A stretch of DNA of 64,000 nucleotides from PALSA-607 sp036501485 (lineage in GTDB: Bacteria > Actinomycetota > Actinomycetes > Acidothermales > Acidothermaceae), in contig DASYAG010000012.1 of the NCBI GenBank assembly GCA_036501485.1, forward strand, positions 1 through 64,000, in the 5' to 3' direction. Of the stretch, positions 32,427-40,459 are shown in pieces (position 1 is the first letter of the stretch; each line of letters opens with the position of its first letter). The notes below the pieces were generated by a model that saw only the letters and a program-made list of their open reading frames with translations, did not search any database and was not told the DNA's origin. A program made the translations under genes and the position numbers.

Positions 32427-33065
32427 TCAGTTGCCCTTCGTCGCCTTCGCTCGCTCGATTTCGCGCAAGGCCCAAGCCTTGTGTTCACGCTGCGCCCAAG
32501 AAGTTGAGACGTATCCGGTGCGCATGCCGCGCAGCGCATACGGATCGCGGTTGGCCATGTACATGTGACCTAGCACGATGGCGAGAATTGCGTACGACAT
32601 CCAGTCATGTACGAACGTCGCACCAGTACGAAGCGACACCGGCCAGAAGTTCGCGAAGCGCATGATGAGTCCGGTGCCGAGCATCGTCAAGATTGCGCCG
32701 ATCTGAAAGTTCGCGTTGAGCTTCTGGCCGGCGTTGAACTTGCCAACCGGGATCGCGCCGTCACGACGTTGACGCGACCGCAGCCACTTCCAGTCGTTGC
32801 GGGTGAACCGGTTGAGGCGACCCGCGTCTGCACGAAAAGCCTTTGATAGCAGGCCGAAGATGATGGGGATCGGCAAGCAAATGCCGGCGACGACGTGGAT
32901 CCACTCGATAATCGAGCGGTTGCCGAAGAGCTGCGAAAGCACGTCGACGTACAAGATTGCGGCTGTCGCGAGGCAAATGCCCATCAGGATCGCTGTCGCG
33001 CGATGCACCCAACGCTCGCCGCGGGTGAAGCGGAGCAGCTCAGCGGGTAAGCGCGGTGGCGTCAT
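32427..33065 (-). CDS. Cytochrome b561-like membrane subunit
   Basis: 212 aa with four hydrophobic helices (ATAILMGICLATAAILYVDV, the HVVAGICLPIPIIFGLLS helix, GAILTMLGTGLIMRFANFW, and YAILAIVLGHMYMA). His residues in helices 1, 2 and 4 and around FVHDW suit two b-type hemes, as in formate dehydrogenase gamma and MsrQ-like partners. It lies 24 bases after the Mo-oxidoreductase gene and so is probably its electron carrier at the membrane. The C-terminal tail is basic and cytoplasmic. Confidence 0.82.
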   Translation of the reverse strand: MTPPRLPAELLRFTRGERWVHRATAILMGICLATAAILYVDVLSQLFGNRSIIEWIHVVAGICLPIPIIFGLLSKAFRADAGRLNRFTRNDWKWLRSRQRRDGAIPVGKFNAGQKLNANFQIGAILTMLGTGLIMRFANFWPVSLRTGATFVHDWMSYAILAIVLGHMYMANRDPYALRGMRTGYVSTSWAQREHKAWALREIERAKATKGN

Positions 33066-33089
33066 GGGCAGCTCGTCGTCATCAGCTCA

Positions 33090-33866
33090 TCAGCTCGTCG
33101 GCGCATCGTCGTCGCGGCCGTTCGATTTGCCTACCCATGCGTCGACGTCGTAGCCCTCGTCTTCCCAATAGCCCGGCGTTACTTTGTTGGCCAGCGTGAT
33201 GCCGCCCAGCCACTTGCACGACTTGTAGCCATACATGGGGGCGACGTAGAGCCGGACCGGTCCGCCGTGGTCACGGGTGACGGGCGCGCCGAGCATGGTC
33301 AGCGCGACGATGATGTCGCGCCGCTGCGCCTGCACCAGGGTGAGGCTTTCGGTGTAGACGCCGTCGAACGAGGTGAACTCGAGTGCCGTGGCGCCGGTCT
33401 TGACGCCGACGTGGTTGAGCAGGTCGGGCAACGCAACGCCTGACCAGTGCACCTGCGGCACCCGCCAGCCGGTCACGCACTGGAAGTCCTTGACGAGGTT
33501 GGTCTGCGGCATGGCCTGCAGATCGGCGTAGCTCAACGTCATCGGCCGATCGACCAGACCGTCGACCTTGAGCTGGTAATCAGCGATGGTCCGCTGCGGC
33601 TCGGAGGAAGCGACGTTGTAGTAGCGGAATCTGTCGACGGCCGGCAGCAGGTTCGACAGTCCGGTCGGGTCGTTGCGGACAACCGGATCCAGTACGTCGC
33701 TTTGGACATTCTCGAGCTGCTTACCGAAGATGACACCGACGGCGCCTAGGCCGAGCATGCCGAGCACGATGCGGCGGCCGATGGGCTTGCCGGCGCCATC
33801 GACCTCAGGGGGAATGTCGGGCGGGGGAGGTGGCGGCCGCTCGTCTTCATCCCACGGGCGGTTCAT
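33090..33866 (-). CDS. Molybdopterin-dependent oxidoreductase, sulfite-oxidase/MsrP-like
   Basis: 258 aa. An N-terminal Pro/Asp-rich cytoplasmic segment leads to an RR-containing hydrophobic anchor (GRRIVLGMLGLGAVGVIFGK). The sulfite-oxidase molybdenum domain follows, with the Mo-ligand Cys in DFQCVTGWRVPQVHWSGV and the conserved RDHGGPVRLYVAPMYGYKSC. The export signal and heme partner resemble the MsrPQ methionine sulfoxide repair system or related sulfite-type enzymes. It opens the operon with cytochrome b and DUF2071. The substrate is not decided by the sequence. Confidence 0.87.
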   Translation of the reverse strand: MNRPWDEDERPPPPPPDIPPEVDGAGKPIGRRIVLGMLGLGAVGVIFGKQLENVQSDVLDPVVRNDPTGLSNLLPAVDRFRYYNVASSEPQRTIADYQLKVDGLVDRPMTLSYADLQAMPQTNLVKDFQCVTGWRVPQVHWSGVALPDLLNHVGVKTGATALEFTSFDGVYTESLTLVQAQRRDIIVALTMLGAPVTRDHGGPVRLYVAPMYGYKSCKWLGGITLANKVTPGYWEDEGYDVDAWVGKSNGRDDDAPTS

Positions 33867-33973
33867 CTATCTATGATGCGCTTGCGGCGATGGTCCCGGT
33901 GGCGCTGCAGGTCATTACGAAACACGAACGGGTGGCCACACCAATCGGCGTGGACCACCCGGACGCTGCGAAC

Positions 33974-34174
33974 TTAGACGGGGCGGACGTTCTCCGCCTG
34001 CGGGCCCTTCGGGCCCTGCGTGATGTCGAAGTCGACTTTCTGGTTCTCTTCGAGGCTGCGGTAGCCGTCGGACTGGATGGCTGAGTAGTGGACGAAGACG
34101 TCTGCGCCGCCCTCGACGGCGATGAAGCCGAAGCCCTTCTCAGCGTTGAACCACTTCACTACACCTTGCGTCAC
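33974..34174 (-). CDS. cspA: Cold-shock protein CspA family
   Basis: 66 aa, a complete single cold-shock domain. RNP1 (GFGFIAV) and RNP2 (DVFVHYS) are intact, with the usual MTQGVVKWFNAEKGFGFI start. It binds single-stranded RNA and DNA as a chaperone. GTG 34174 has GGGAG five bases upstream. A terminator-like hairpin 100 bases upstream separates it from the LysE-type gene, so it should have its own promoter in 34175-34260. Confidence 0.95.
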   Translation of the reverse strand: MTQGVVKWFNAEKGFGFIAVEGGADVFVHYSAIQSDGYRSLEENQKVDFDITQGPKGPQAENVRPV

Positions 34175-34261
34175 GTGCTCTCCCTAACCAGGATTCGGTC
34201 CCCGCACCTCGCGGTCACCGGGCCGGCGTGGGCATTTCGCTTCACAGACGACACTGTCGAC

Positions 34262-34297
34262 TAAGAAACGAAAGGCCCGCGCTGACGTTCCGCGGGC
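34262..34297 (-). terminator. Rho-independent terminator of the LysE-type gene
   Basis: On the minus strand, GCCCGCG and CGCGGGC (34275-34297) pair perfectly around a 9-base loop and are followed by CTTTCGTTTCTT. It lies between the LysE-type exporter stop at 34458 and cspA, both minus strand, so it should end exporter transcripts before cspA. Confidence 0.65.
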
Positions 34298-34457
34298 GTG
34301 AGAACACGTACCTGGAACCTCGACCGCGGATTACGGTAGCAGGTCAATTCGCCCATGACCATGGGTCGCGGGTGATCTGATCATGGATAGCTTGAGGCTG
34401 GCTTGAGGAGGTTTTGAAGGAACCTTGACTATCGCCGACGGCCTCTACACCGGCGGA

Positions 34458-35159
34458 TCAACGCGACTCCAGGGCAAGCCGGACGCCGAAGCCGACCAGC
34501 GCCACGCCTGAGAGCGCCTCGAGTCGCTGCCGGACCACGCTGCGGGCGAACATCCGGCGGGCTCCGTGGACGATCGCCGTCAGCGTCAGGTACCAGGTGC
34601 CGTCGCAAATCACCCAAACGGCGGCCAGCAGCAGCCCTGTCGGCAGTACCGGATACCCGTGCGGGATGAACTGGGGCAAGAAGGAGATCGCGAAGACGCC
34701 TGCCTTCGGGTTGGCCAGGTTCGTCACCAGACCGGCTCGGTACGCACTCCACCCGCCGCGACCGGCGATCGACGGCGACGGGCTCGACCCGACGTCCACC
34801 ACCCCGGCGTCCAACCCGACGTTCACCACCCCGGCGTCCAACTCGGTGTCCTGATGTTCTTTGCGGGACCGAAGTAGCGCCTGGACGCCGAGGCTCAGCA
34901 GCACGATCGCGCCGGCGATACGCAGGACGTCGTAGGCCACGGTCGACGCGGCGAGCAATGCGCTGAGTCCGGCCGACGCCGTCACACCCCAAAAGAGCAC
35001 GCCCGACTGGACGCCGGCGACTGTGGCCACGCCGCGTCGCCGTCCGTACTTAATGGTCTGGCGTAGCAGCGTCGCGGTTGCGGGTCCGGGTGCCATCGAG
35101 AGGAGTAGCGCTGCGCCGGCGAACGCGAGCACGTGTGCGAGCAATGTGGGCACGTCCAC
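34458..35159 (-). CDS. LysE/RhtB-family exporter
   Basis: 233 aa with about six membrane helices and the family start LLSMAPGPATATLLRQTIKY; the second conserved block is TNLANPKAGVFAISFLPQF. Members export amino acids or related compounds. GTG 35159 was preferred because upstream residues are unlike the family and GGTGG lies upstream; an in-frame start at 35225 exists. The loop between helices 3 and 4 contains a 9-residue duplication, LDAGVVNVG LDAGVVDVG, caused by a 27-bp tandem repeat. Confidence 0.82.
   Translation of the reverse strand: MDVPTLLAHVLAFAGAALLLSMAPGPATATLLRQTIKYGRRRGVATVAGVQSGVLFWGVTASAGLSALLAASTVAYDVLRIAGAIVLLSLGVQALLRSRKEHQDTELDAGVVNVGLDAGVVDVGSSPSPSIAGRGGWSAYRAGLVTNLANPKAGVFAISFLPQFIPHGYPVLPTGLLLAAVWVICDGTWYLTLTAIVHGARRMFARSVVRQRLEALSGVALVGFGVRLALESR
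34789..34842. repeat. 27-bp in-frame tandem duplication inside the LysE-type gene
   Basis: Two 27-bp units (34789-34815, 34816-34842) differ at a single base (GACGTCCAC versus GACGTTCAC). Both lie in frame in a cytoplasmic loop, so slippage changes the loop in 9-residue steps without breaking the protein. The near-identity suggests a recent event. Confidence 0.85.
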
Positions 35160-35298
35160 GATGGTGCCACCTGGCCCCAAATGCTTTTTCGTACAAGGCG
35201 TGACCAATGGTCGAACGCCGGTCAATGCGGTTTTGAACTTTTGTCCAACATGTCGGGTTTCGCGTTATTTCTCGTCGTCACCGACCCACCCTGCTCTC

Positions 35299-35772
35299 AT
35301 GAGAAGAAAACTGGCTGCGGTGGCAGGCGCGGTAGCGGTGTTCATGACTGGGGCGATTGGCGCGGCGAGTGCGGTGTCGGCAACAACTGTGCCGAACAAG
35401 TCGACCTGGCTGGCCGCAGCCAGCACCGCCCTGAAGGGTGGCACTACCTATATAGACAGCAAGAAGCACACCGCAGCGAAGCCGGCGATCGTCGCCGTCG
35501 CCGATGGTTACAAGGTCTTGTTCGCGACCGGCCGATCGGCCGACAGCGGCGGCACTCTGGAGCAACTCACCAAGGCCGGCTACCACGTCGATCAGTTGTG
35601 CTTCCGCGACCCGAAAGCAAGCTCGACGCAAGCATCGAAGACCGCATGCAGAGCCAAGTGGACGGCGGCGGGCTACGGCATCATCGCGAACATTGGCAAC
35701 CACACGACTGACCTCGCCGGCGGCAACTCCGGCAAGCAGTACCTGTTACCGAACTACGGCTTCCTCGATTAG
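35299..35772 (+). CDS. Secreted HAD acid-phosphatase-like protein lacking the catalytic motif
   Basis: 157 aa. Signal peptide MRRKLAAVAGAVAVFMTGAI ending near ASAVSA. The mature part matches the C-terminal half of secreted HAD phosphatases (YKVLFATGRSAD, the GYHVDQLCFRDP strand, ANIGNHTTDLAGGNSGKQYL and LPNYGFLD). The nucleophile motif D-x-D-E-T expected after KPAIV is missing: the sequence passes directly to AVADGYKVLF, as if an internal segment was deleted. Family length is normally over 200 residues. It is probably inactive as a phosphatase or a decaying gene. Confidence 0.65.
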   Translation: MRRKLAAVAGAVAVFMTGAIGAASAVSATTVPNKSTWLAAASTALKGGTTYIDSKKHTAAKPAIVAVADGYKVLFATGRSADSGGTLEQLTKAGYHVDQLCFRDPKASSTQASKTACRAKWTAAGYGIIANIGNHTTDLAGGNSGKQYLLPNYGFLD

Positions 35773-35821
35773 TCAACGGGACGTAACGTTTTCGGAACGG
35801 CCTTTGCCTTAGCGTGTCTGC

Positions 35822-37096
35822 GTGAGTGAGACCCTGCCTCTGGGCCGCGATGTGACGCGGCGGATGCCCCTTGTTCTAGCCGGGGGAACCGTCGTCGTGC
35901 TGGTGGTTGCACTCGTCCTGCTGGGCTTGAACGCTGGCGATCTCAGCCCGGCGCAGCTGGGTTTCGAAGTCGTCCTCGCGGCCGCGGTCGTGTTGTATGC
36001 GGGTACCGGTCTGTTACTCAGTCGACGAGTGCCAGGCAACGCCATCGGCTGGCTGCTCGCCATGATCGGATTCCTGCTCGCCGGAGAATTGTGTGCTGAG
36101 CAGTACGCGGTGTACGGCCTCGTCACCGCACCAGGAGCACTGCCCGTAGTGAAGGCCATCGGGTGGTGTTCCGTGTTGCTCGCCGGTCTGGCCATCTTTG
36201 CGGTGCTCTTCTTGCTCCTATTGTTTCCGGACGGCCAGCTTCCTTCGCCTCGCTGGCGGCCGGTTCGGCTAGCTTTCGGTGTCGTGTTGGTCGCCCTATT
36301 GCTGAGCCAGATGCAGACCGGTCAGGTCGTCAGCGGTGGCCTAACCGACGTCCTCGACAACCCACAGGCGCACGCCAGTTACCCCAACCCGGTCGGGATC
36401 ATTCCGCAGCACGGCTGGGGCGCAGCCTTTGTCGCGGTGGCCGTGCTGCTGATCGTGGCAGCGGCGCTGACTGCGGTGAGATCAGTGTTCGCGCGTCGCC
36501 GGGCTGCAAGTGCCGAGCGGCGCAAGCAACTGGAATGGCTCGGCTACGTCGGTGCACTGACCTTGGGCCTGATCGCGCTGCTGCTACTCGGCGTGATTTT
36601 CGGTGGCAGCGGCGGGCCAAAGTGGATCGGCAACCTTTTGTGGATCCTGTGCGTGCTCACCCCGGTGACCGGGATCCCGGCAGCATGCGTCGTGGCCGTG
36701 TTGCGATATCGGCTCTACGACATCGACCGACTGGTATCCCGCACATTGTCCTATGCGGTCGTCACCGGGACGTTGCTTGCGGTGTACGTCGGGCTCGTGC
36801 TCGTGGCGACCCGAGTGCTGCCGTTGCACACCCCGGTCGCGGTCGCCGGATCCACGCTGGTTGCGGCCTCCCTGTTCAGCCCGCTGCGTCGGCGGGTTCA
36901 ACTCAAGGTGGATCGGCGTTTCAACCGGGCTCGATATGACGCCGACCAGATGGTGTCCGCGTTCGCCGGCCGGCTGAAAGACACCGTGAACCTGGATTCG
37001 GTCCGCAGTGACCTGGCTGAGGTTGTGCACCAGGCGCTGGAGCCGACGCTGATGTCGGTGTGGATAAACGAACGTCGGGGTTCCGGGATTCGGTAG
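35822..37096 (+). CDS. Multi-helix membrane protein resembling a sensor-kinase input region without a kinase
   Basis: 424 aa from GTG 35822, with about nine hydrophobic helices (MPLVLAGGTVVVLVVALVLL to LVAASLFSPL). The last part, RRRVQLKVDRRFNRARYDAD and LKDTVNLDSVRSDLAEVVHQ, matches the linker that follows the membrane part in actinobacterial NarL-type histidine kinases. It ends there without a phospho-acceptor or ATPase domain. Such standalone forms occur in Actinobacteria. It precedes the tRNA-Ser gene, which is on the other strand. Function unknown. Confidence 0.75.
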   Translation: MSETLPLGRDVTRRMPLVLAGGTVVVLVVALVLLGLNAGDLSPAQLGFEVVLAAAVVLYAGTGLLLSRRVPGNAIGWLLAMIGFLLAGELCAEQYAVYGLVTAPGALPVVKAIGWCSVLLAGLAIFAVLFLLLLFPDGQLPSPRWRPVRLAFGVVLVALLLSQMQTGQVVSGGLTDVLDNPQAHASYPNPVGIIPQHGWGAAFVAVAVLLIVAAALTAVRSVFARRRAASAERRKQLEWLGYVGALTLGLIALLLLGVIFGGSGGPKWIGNLLWILCVLTPVTGIPAACVVAVLRYRLYDIDRLVSRTLSYAVVTGTLLAVYVGLVLVATRVLPLHTPVAVAGSTLVAASLFSPLRRRVQLKVDRRFNRARYDADQMVSAFAGRLKDTVNLDSVRSDLAEVVHQALEPTLMSVWINERRGSGIR

Positions 37097-37117
37097 TTGT
37101 GGGTCGAGCCGACCTGG

Positions 37118-37205
37118 TGGCGGAGGATGCGGGATTTGAACCCGCGAGGAGTTGCCCCCTACACGCTTTCCAAGCGTGCGCACTCGGCCACTATGCGAAT
37201 CCTCC
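37118..37205 (-). tRNA. tRNA-Ser (anticodon GGA)
   Basis: On the minus strand, acceptor arm GGAGGAT pairs with ATCCTCC, followed by G and an encoded CCA. The anticodon stem-loop CACGC TTGGAAA GCGTG gives anticodon GGA. A long variable arm typical of class II tRNA-Ser (TAGGGGGCAACTCCT region) and the T-loop GGTTCAAATCC are present. It lies between the membrane protein gene and the SRP RNA, the common actinobacterial position near dnaX. Confidence 0.96.
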
Positions 37206-37271
37206 GCCGAGCAGGCTATCCCGTGGATAGCCCACGCGCGGTGTCGGCGTCCGCCATTACACTCGGGCGCA

Positions 37272-37360
37272 GACCCCTCGCGTGGCGTCCATCCCACGAA
37301 CCCCCCCAGGGCCGGAAGGCAGCAAGGGTAAGCGGGCCCTGGCGGGTGCGCGGGGGGTCG
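37272..37360 (+). ncRNA. ffs: Signal recognition particle RNA (4.5S type)
   Basis: The Ffh-binding hallmark GGCCGGAAGGCAGCA lies at the apex, inside a long hairpin whose base pairs GACCCC (37272) with GGGGTC (37359). CAGGGCC pairs with GGGCCCTG around the internal loops. About 90 nt, without an Alu domain, the short form of Actinobacteria. It lies 44 bases before dnaX on the same strand, the usual neighbour. End positions are accurate to a few bases. Confidence 0.92.
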
Positions 37361-37403
37361 CCTGTTTTGGCTCTTGTTCGTTCGGTGACCGCGGAGGTGG
37401 CGC

Positions 37404-39386
37404 ATGAGTCTCGCGCTCTACCGCAAGTACCGCCCGAGTACGTTCGCCGAGGTCATCGGCCAAGAGCACGTCACCGAGCCGCTCCAGCAGGCGCTGCGTA
37501 ATGACAGGGTGCATCACGCGTACCTGTTCTCTGGCCCGCGCGGATGTGGCAAGACGTCCTCGGCGCGGATCCTGGCGCGGTCGTTGAACTGCGAGCAAGG
37601 CCCTACGCCGACCCCTTGCGGGGTGTGCGAATCGTGCGTCGCACTTGCGCCGTCCGGCCCTGGCAGCATTGACGTGATCGAGATCGACGCTGCTTCGCAC
37701 GGTGGGGTCGACGACGCGCGCGATCTGCGGGAGCGCTCGTTCTACGCACCGATCCAGGCGCGTTTCAAGATCTACATCATCGACGAAGCGCACATGGTGA
37801 CCACTGCCGGCTTCAACGCGCTGCTCAAGCTGGTCGAGGAGCCGCCGCCGCATCTGAAGTTCATCTTCGCGACGACCGAGCCCGAGAAAGTCATCGGCAC
37901 GATTCGATCGCGCACCCATCACTATCCGTTCCGGCTGGTGCCGCCTGGGGCTTTGCGCGAGAACCTGGCGCGCATCTGCGTGGCCGAGGGCGTCACCATC
38001 GAGCCGGCTGCGCTGGGGTTGGTGGTGCGCGCGGGCGCCGGATCGGTGCGCGACGCACAGTCCGTACTCGACCAGCTTGTCGCGGGTGCTTCGGCTGATG
38101 GCGTCACCTATTCCGATGCGGTCGCGCTGCTCGGTTACACCGACGCGAGCTTGCTCGACGACGTGGTCGACGCGTTCGGCGCCGGCGATGGCGGCGCGGT
38201 ACTCGAGATCGTCGATCGGGTGGTCGAGGCCGGTCACGATCCACGACGGTTCGCCGAGGATCTGCTTGAGCGATTGCGCGATCTGATCGTGCTCAATGCA
38301 GTACCGGACGCCGGCGAGAAAGGTCTCCTCGACGTGCCCGTCGATGTGCTCGAGCGAATGAGTCGGCAGTCGGCGCAACTCGGTCGCGTGCAGCTCACAC
38401 GTGCGGCCGACATCGTGAACACCGGCCTCACCGAGATGCGGGGCGCGACCGCACCGCGGTTGTTGCTCGAGCTCATTTGCGCGCGAGTGTTACTGCCCGC
38501 CGTCGGTGACGACGAGGCGAGTTTGTTGGTGCGGCTCGAAAGACTTGAGCGCCGGTTCGCGATCGCCGGAGATTCTGAAGTTGTTGCAGCGCCGACAGTC
38601 TCGCGTGCCGCCGCGGTTTCCGCGCCGACTCGAGCCGTCCCGCCTGCCGAACCGGCGCCGACCTCGGCCACTCCGCCTGCAGTTGCTGCCCCGCCGTCCG
38701 ACCCTGAATCTCTCGACGGCGCGGCGTCGTTCGACAGCGCCGCATCTTTCGGTAGTTCGCCGTTCGAGCCCGCTGTTTCGCCGCCTGGAGCAATCCCAGC
38801 GTCGTCCCCGCTTGCAGCGGGCGACCTCGACGCGGCCGCAGTTCGGCGCATTTGGGATGACGTACTTGAAGTCGCGAAGCGACTGAAGCGACGGACCCAC
38901 GCGTTGTTGCTCTCTGGTCCGGCGCAGGTCGTCGACGTGCGCGCGAATGTGCTGGTTGTCGGGTTCGCGAGTGGACCAGTCGAGCGGCAGTTCAACACCG
39001 GTGACAACGTCGACATCCTGCAGGTGGCGCTCAAAGAAGTGCTCGGCGTCGATTGGCGGATCGAGACGACGCTGTCCGGACCTGCAGCCACCGCTGCTGC
39101 ATCCGCCGATGGCGAATCTGCTACCAAGCCGCCGCCTCCACTACCAACGCCGAGTGAATCCATGGCTGCGGATCGTGCGCCATCGCGCACCGCTGCCGCC
39201 CGCGCCGCGGCTGTCGAGCCGAAGGAACCTCGCGTGCGGCGCGCTGCGGTGGCTGACGCACCTGCCGAGATCGTGCTCGACGAGCCCAACCCCGACGACG
39301 ACGACGCGGACGACGGCACGTCCGGCCTCGCGTTGCTGCAACGTCACCTCGGCGCGACCGTCATCGGTGACAACGAGACCCCGTAG
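37404..39386 (+). CDS. dnaX: DNA polymerase III subunits gamma and tau
   Basis: 660 aa. AAA+ clamp-loader ATPase with Walker A SGPRGCGKTS (residues 43-52), zinc module C63, C72, C75, C78, and the DEAH box in YIIDEAHMV. A long Ala/Pro/Ser-rich linker (about residues 390-480) and a C-terminal tau-like domain (AVRRIWDDVLEVAKRLKRRT) follow. It loads the sliding clamp during replication. ATG 37404 has GGAGG six bases upstream. No obvious slippery sequence for a separate gamma product was noticed. The hairpin-module element follows the stop by 75 bases. Confidence 0.96.
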   Translation: MSLALYRKYRPSTFAEVIGQEHVTEPLQQALRNDRVHHAYLFSGPRGCGKTSSARILARSLNCEQGPTPTPCGVCESCVALAPSGPGSIDVIEIDAASHGGVDDARDLRERSFYAPIQARFKIYIIDEAHMVTTAGFNALLKLVEEPPPHLKFIFATTEPEKVIGTIRSRTHHYPFRLVPPGALRENLARICVAEGVTIEPAALGLVVRAGAGSVRDAQSVLDQLVAGASADGVTYSDAVALLGYTDASLLDDVVDAFGAGDGGAVLEIVDRVVEAGHDPRRFAEDLLERLRDLIVLNAVPDAGEKGLLDVPVDVLERMSRQSAQLGRVQLTRAADIVNTGLTEMRGATAPRLLLELICARVLLPAVGDDEASLLVRLERLERRFAIAGDSEVVAAPTVSRAAAVSAPTRAVPPAEPAPTSATPPAVAAPPSDPESLDGAASFDSAASFGSSPFEPAVSPPGAIPASSPLAAGDLDAAAVRRIWDDVLEVAKRLKRRTHALLLSGPAQVVDVRANVLVVGFASGPVERQFNTGDNVDILQVALKEVLGVDWRIETTLSGPAATAAASADGESATKPPPPLPTPSESMAADRAPSRTAAARAAAVEPKEPRVRRAAVADAPAEIVLDEPNPDDDDADDGTSGLALLQRHLGATVIGDNETP

Positions 39387-39461
39387 CGCACCCGCCTGTT
39401 CGACCGTTGTTGCTCCGCGCGCGCAAGCACATGCGCTGGACCCCGGACCTCTTCAAGCCGC

Positions 39462-39551
39462 GCTTTGCTCTGCTGCGTATGTGGAGCAGTGCAGGTCTGC
39501 TACGTATGTGGAGCAGTGCAGGTCTGCTACGTATGTGCAGCAGAGCAAAGC
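39462..39551. repeat. Hairpin-module element 1: 15-bp inverted ends, 27-bp tandem units
   Basis: Ends GCTTTGCTCTGCTGC (39462-39476) and GCAGCAGAGCAAAGC (39537-39551) are perfect inverted repeats. Between them lie two identical 27-bp units (39477-39503, 39504-39530) and a 6-base partial third. Each unit equals a 6-base spacer GTATGT, a 10-base right-end-like arm, one base, and a 10-base left-end-like arm. The whole therefore reads as three arm-loop-arm hairpins separated by single bases. It sits between convergent dnaX and the ATP-grasp gene. A relative lies at 61388-61504. Confidence 0.9.
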
Positions 39552-39578
39552 ATGCGAATTAGTGCTCCGTCTCCCGGA

Positions 39579-40436
39579 TCAACGCAGCAGTGTGGCGATG
39601 TGCGTGGCGAAACGAGATGCCGCTCCGGGGTCGCGGTCGAGGAACAGTTGGGGCTCGATGGCTTCTAGCTCCATGACTGCCGGCGAACCGGCGATGTCGA
39701 CGAGGTCGACGCGCGCGTAGGCAGTCGCAGCAGGCGCCGACGCTAGTGTCGCCGCGGCAACCGCGAGCTCGTCTTCACTCGGCTGGTGCGGCACAACCGA
39801 GCCGCCGTGGTGTTCCTGGACTCGGTAATCACCCGCGGCGGGGATCTTGCGAATTGCGTGGCTGAACCGTCCGCCGAGGTAGATGAGCGATGATTCGCCG
39901 CCGTCGAGTACTGAATGAGCCAACGGCTGCACAAGAACGTCGCCGGCCGTCGCGAGCTCGGCTAGATGCGCCGCGGCCTCGGGCGAGGACGACGCTGCCC
40001 TGAGCGCGCCGATTGCGCCGACTGAAACCGCGGGCTTGATGACGAGCTCGCCTGGATAGACAGCGAGCGCGCCAGCCTGCGCGGCATCGGAGGCGCCTCG
40101 ACGCACCAGCGTTGTGACAACCGTTGATACGCCGGCCGACGCGAGGTCAAGCAGATAGCTCTTGTGGCTGTTCCACTCCAGCACCTCGAGTGGATTGACC
40201 ACTCGACTAATTGCAGCGACGCCGCGTGCCCACGACAAGAATTCTTCATGGGCGTTGGAGTAGTCCCACGGACTGCGGATCACAACGAGCGGTACTGATG
40301 CCCAGTCGGTTGTGTGGTCCCATGGCGCAATGACGACGTCGATCGATTGCCGTTCCAATGCAGCAACCAGCAGATGAATCTCAGGATCGGGCTTGGGCAT
40401 TTGCCTACCAGTGACCAAGACGACATCGGGCTTCAC
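39579..40436 (-). CDS. ATP-grasp domain protein (RimK/glutathione-synthetase-like)
   Basis: 285 aa from GTG 40436. An N-terminal pre-ATP-grasp domain (VKPDVVLVTGRQMPKPDPEI, VIRSPWDYSNAHEEFLSW) is followed by the ATP-grasp fold: ATP-binding Lys in LVIKPAVSVGAIGALRA, the magnesium-binding strand RVDLVDIAGSPAVMELEAIE, and the end QLFLDRDPGAASRFATHIAT. Such proteins ligate a carboxylate to an amine through an acyl phosphate; the substrates are unknown. ATG 40400 is an alternative start. It follows the ABC permease stop by 23 bases and may be cotranscribed with that exporter. Confidence 0.78.
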   Translation of the reverse strand: MKPDVVLVTGRQMPKPDPEIHLLVAALERQSIDVVIAPWDHTTDWASVPLVVIRSPWDYSNAHEEFLSWARGVAAISRVVNPLEVLEWNSHKSYLLDLASAGVSTVVTTLVRRGASDAAQAGALAVYPGELVIKPAVSVGAIGALRAASSSPEAAAHLAELATAGDVLVQPLAHSVLDGGESSLIYLGGRFSHAIRKIPAAGDYRVQEHHGGSVVPHQPSEDELAVAAATLASAPAATAYARVDLVDIAGSPAVMELEAIEPQLFLDRDPGAASRFATHIATLLR

Positions 40437-40459
40437 GATGCGACGGTATCGCGAGCGAT

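Noticed and set aside
37257..38378. Long open frame antisense to dnaX and SRP RNA (373 codons)
   Set aside because: Arg/His-rich shadow of a well-supported gene, overlapping an ncRNA; typical of high-GC antisense frames.
39462..39551. CRISPR-like array (identical 27-bp repeats)
   Set aside because: Repeats are directly adjacent with no spacers, bounded by inverted ends, and no cas genes are nearby.
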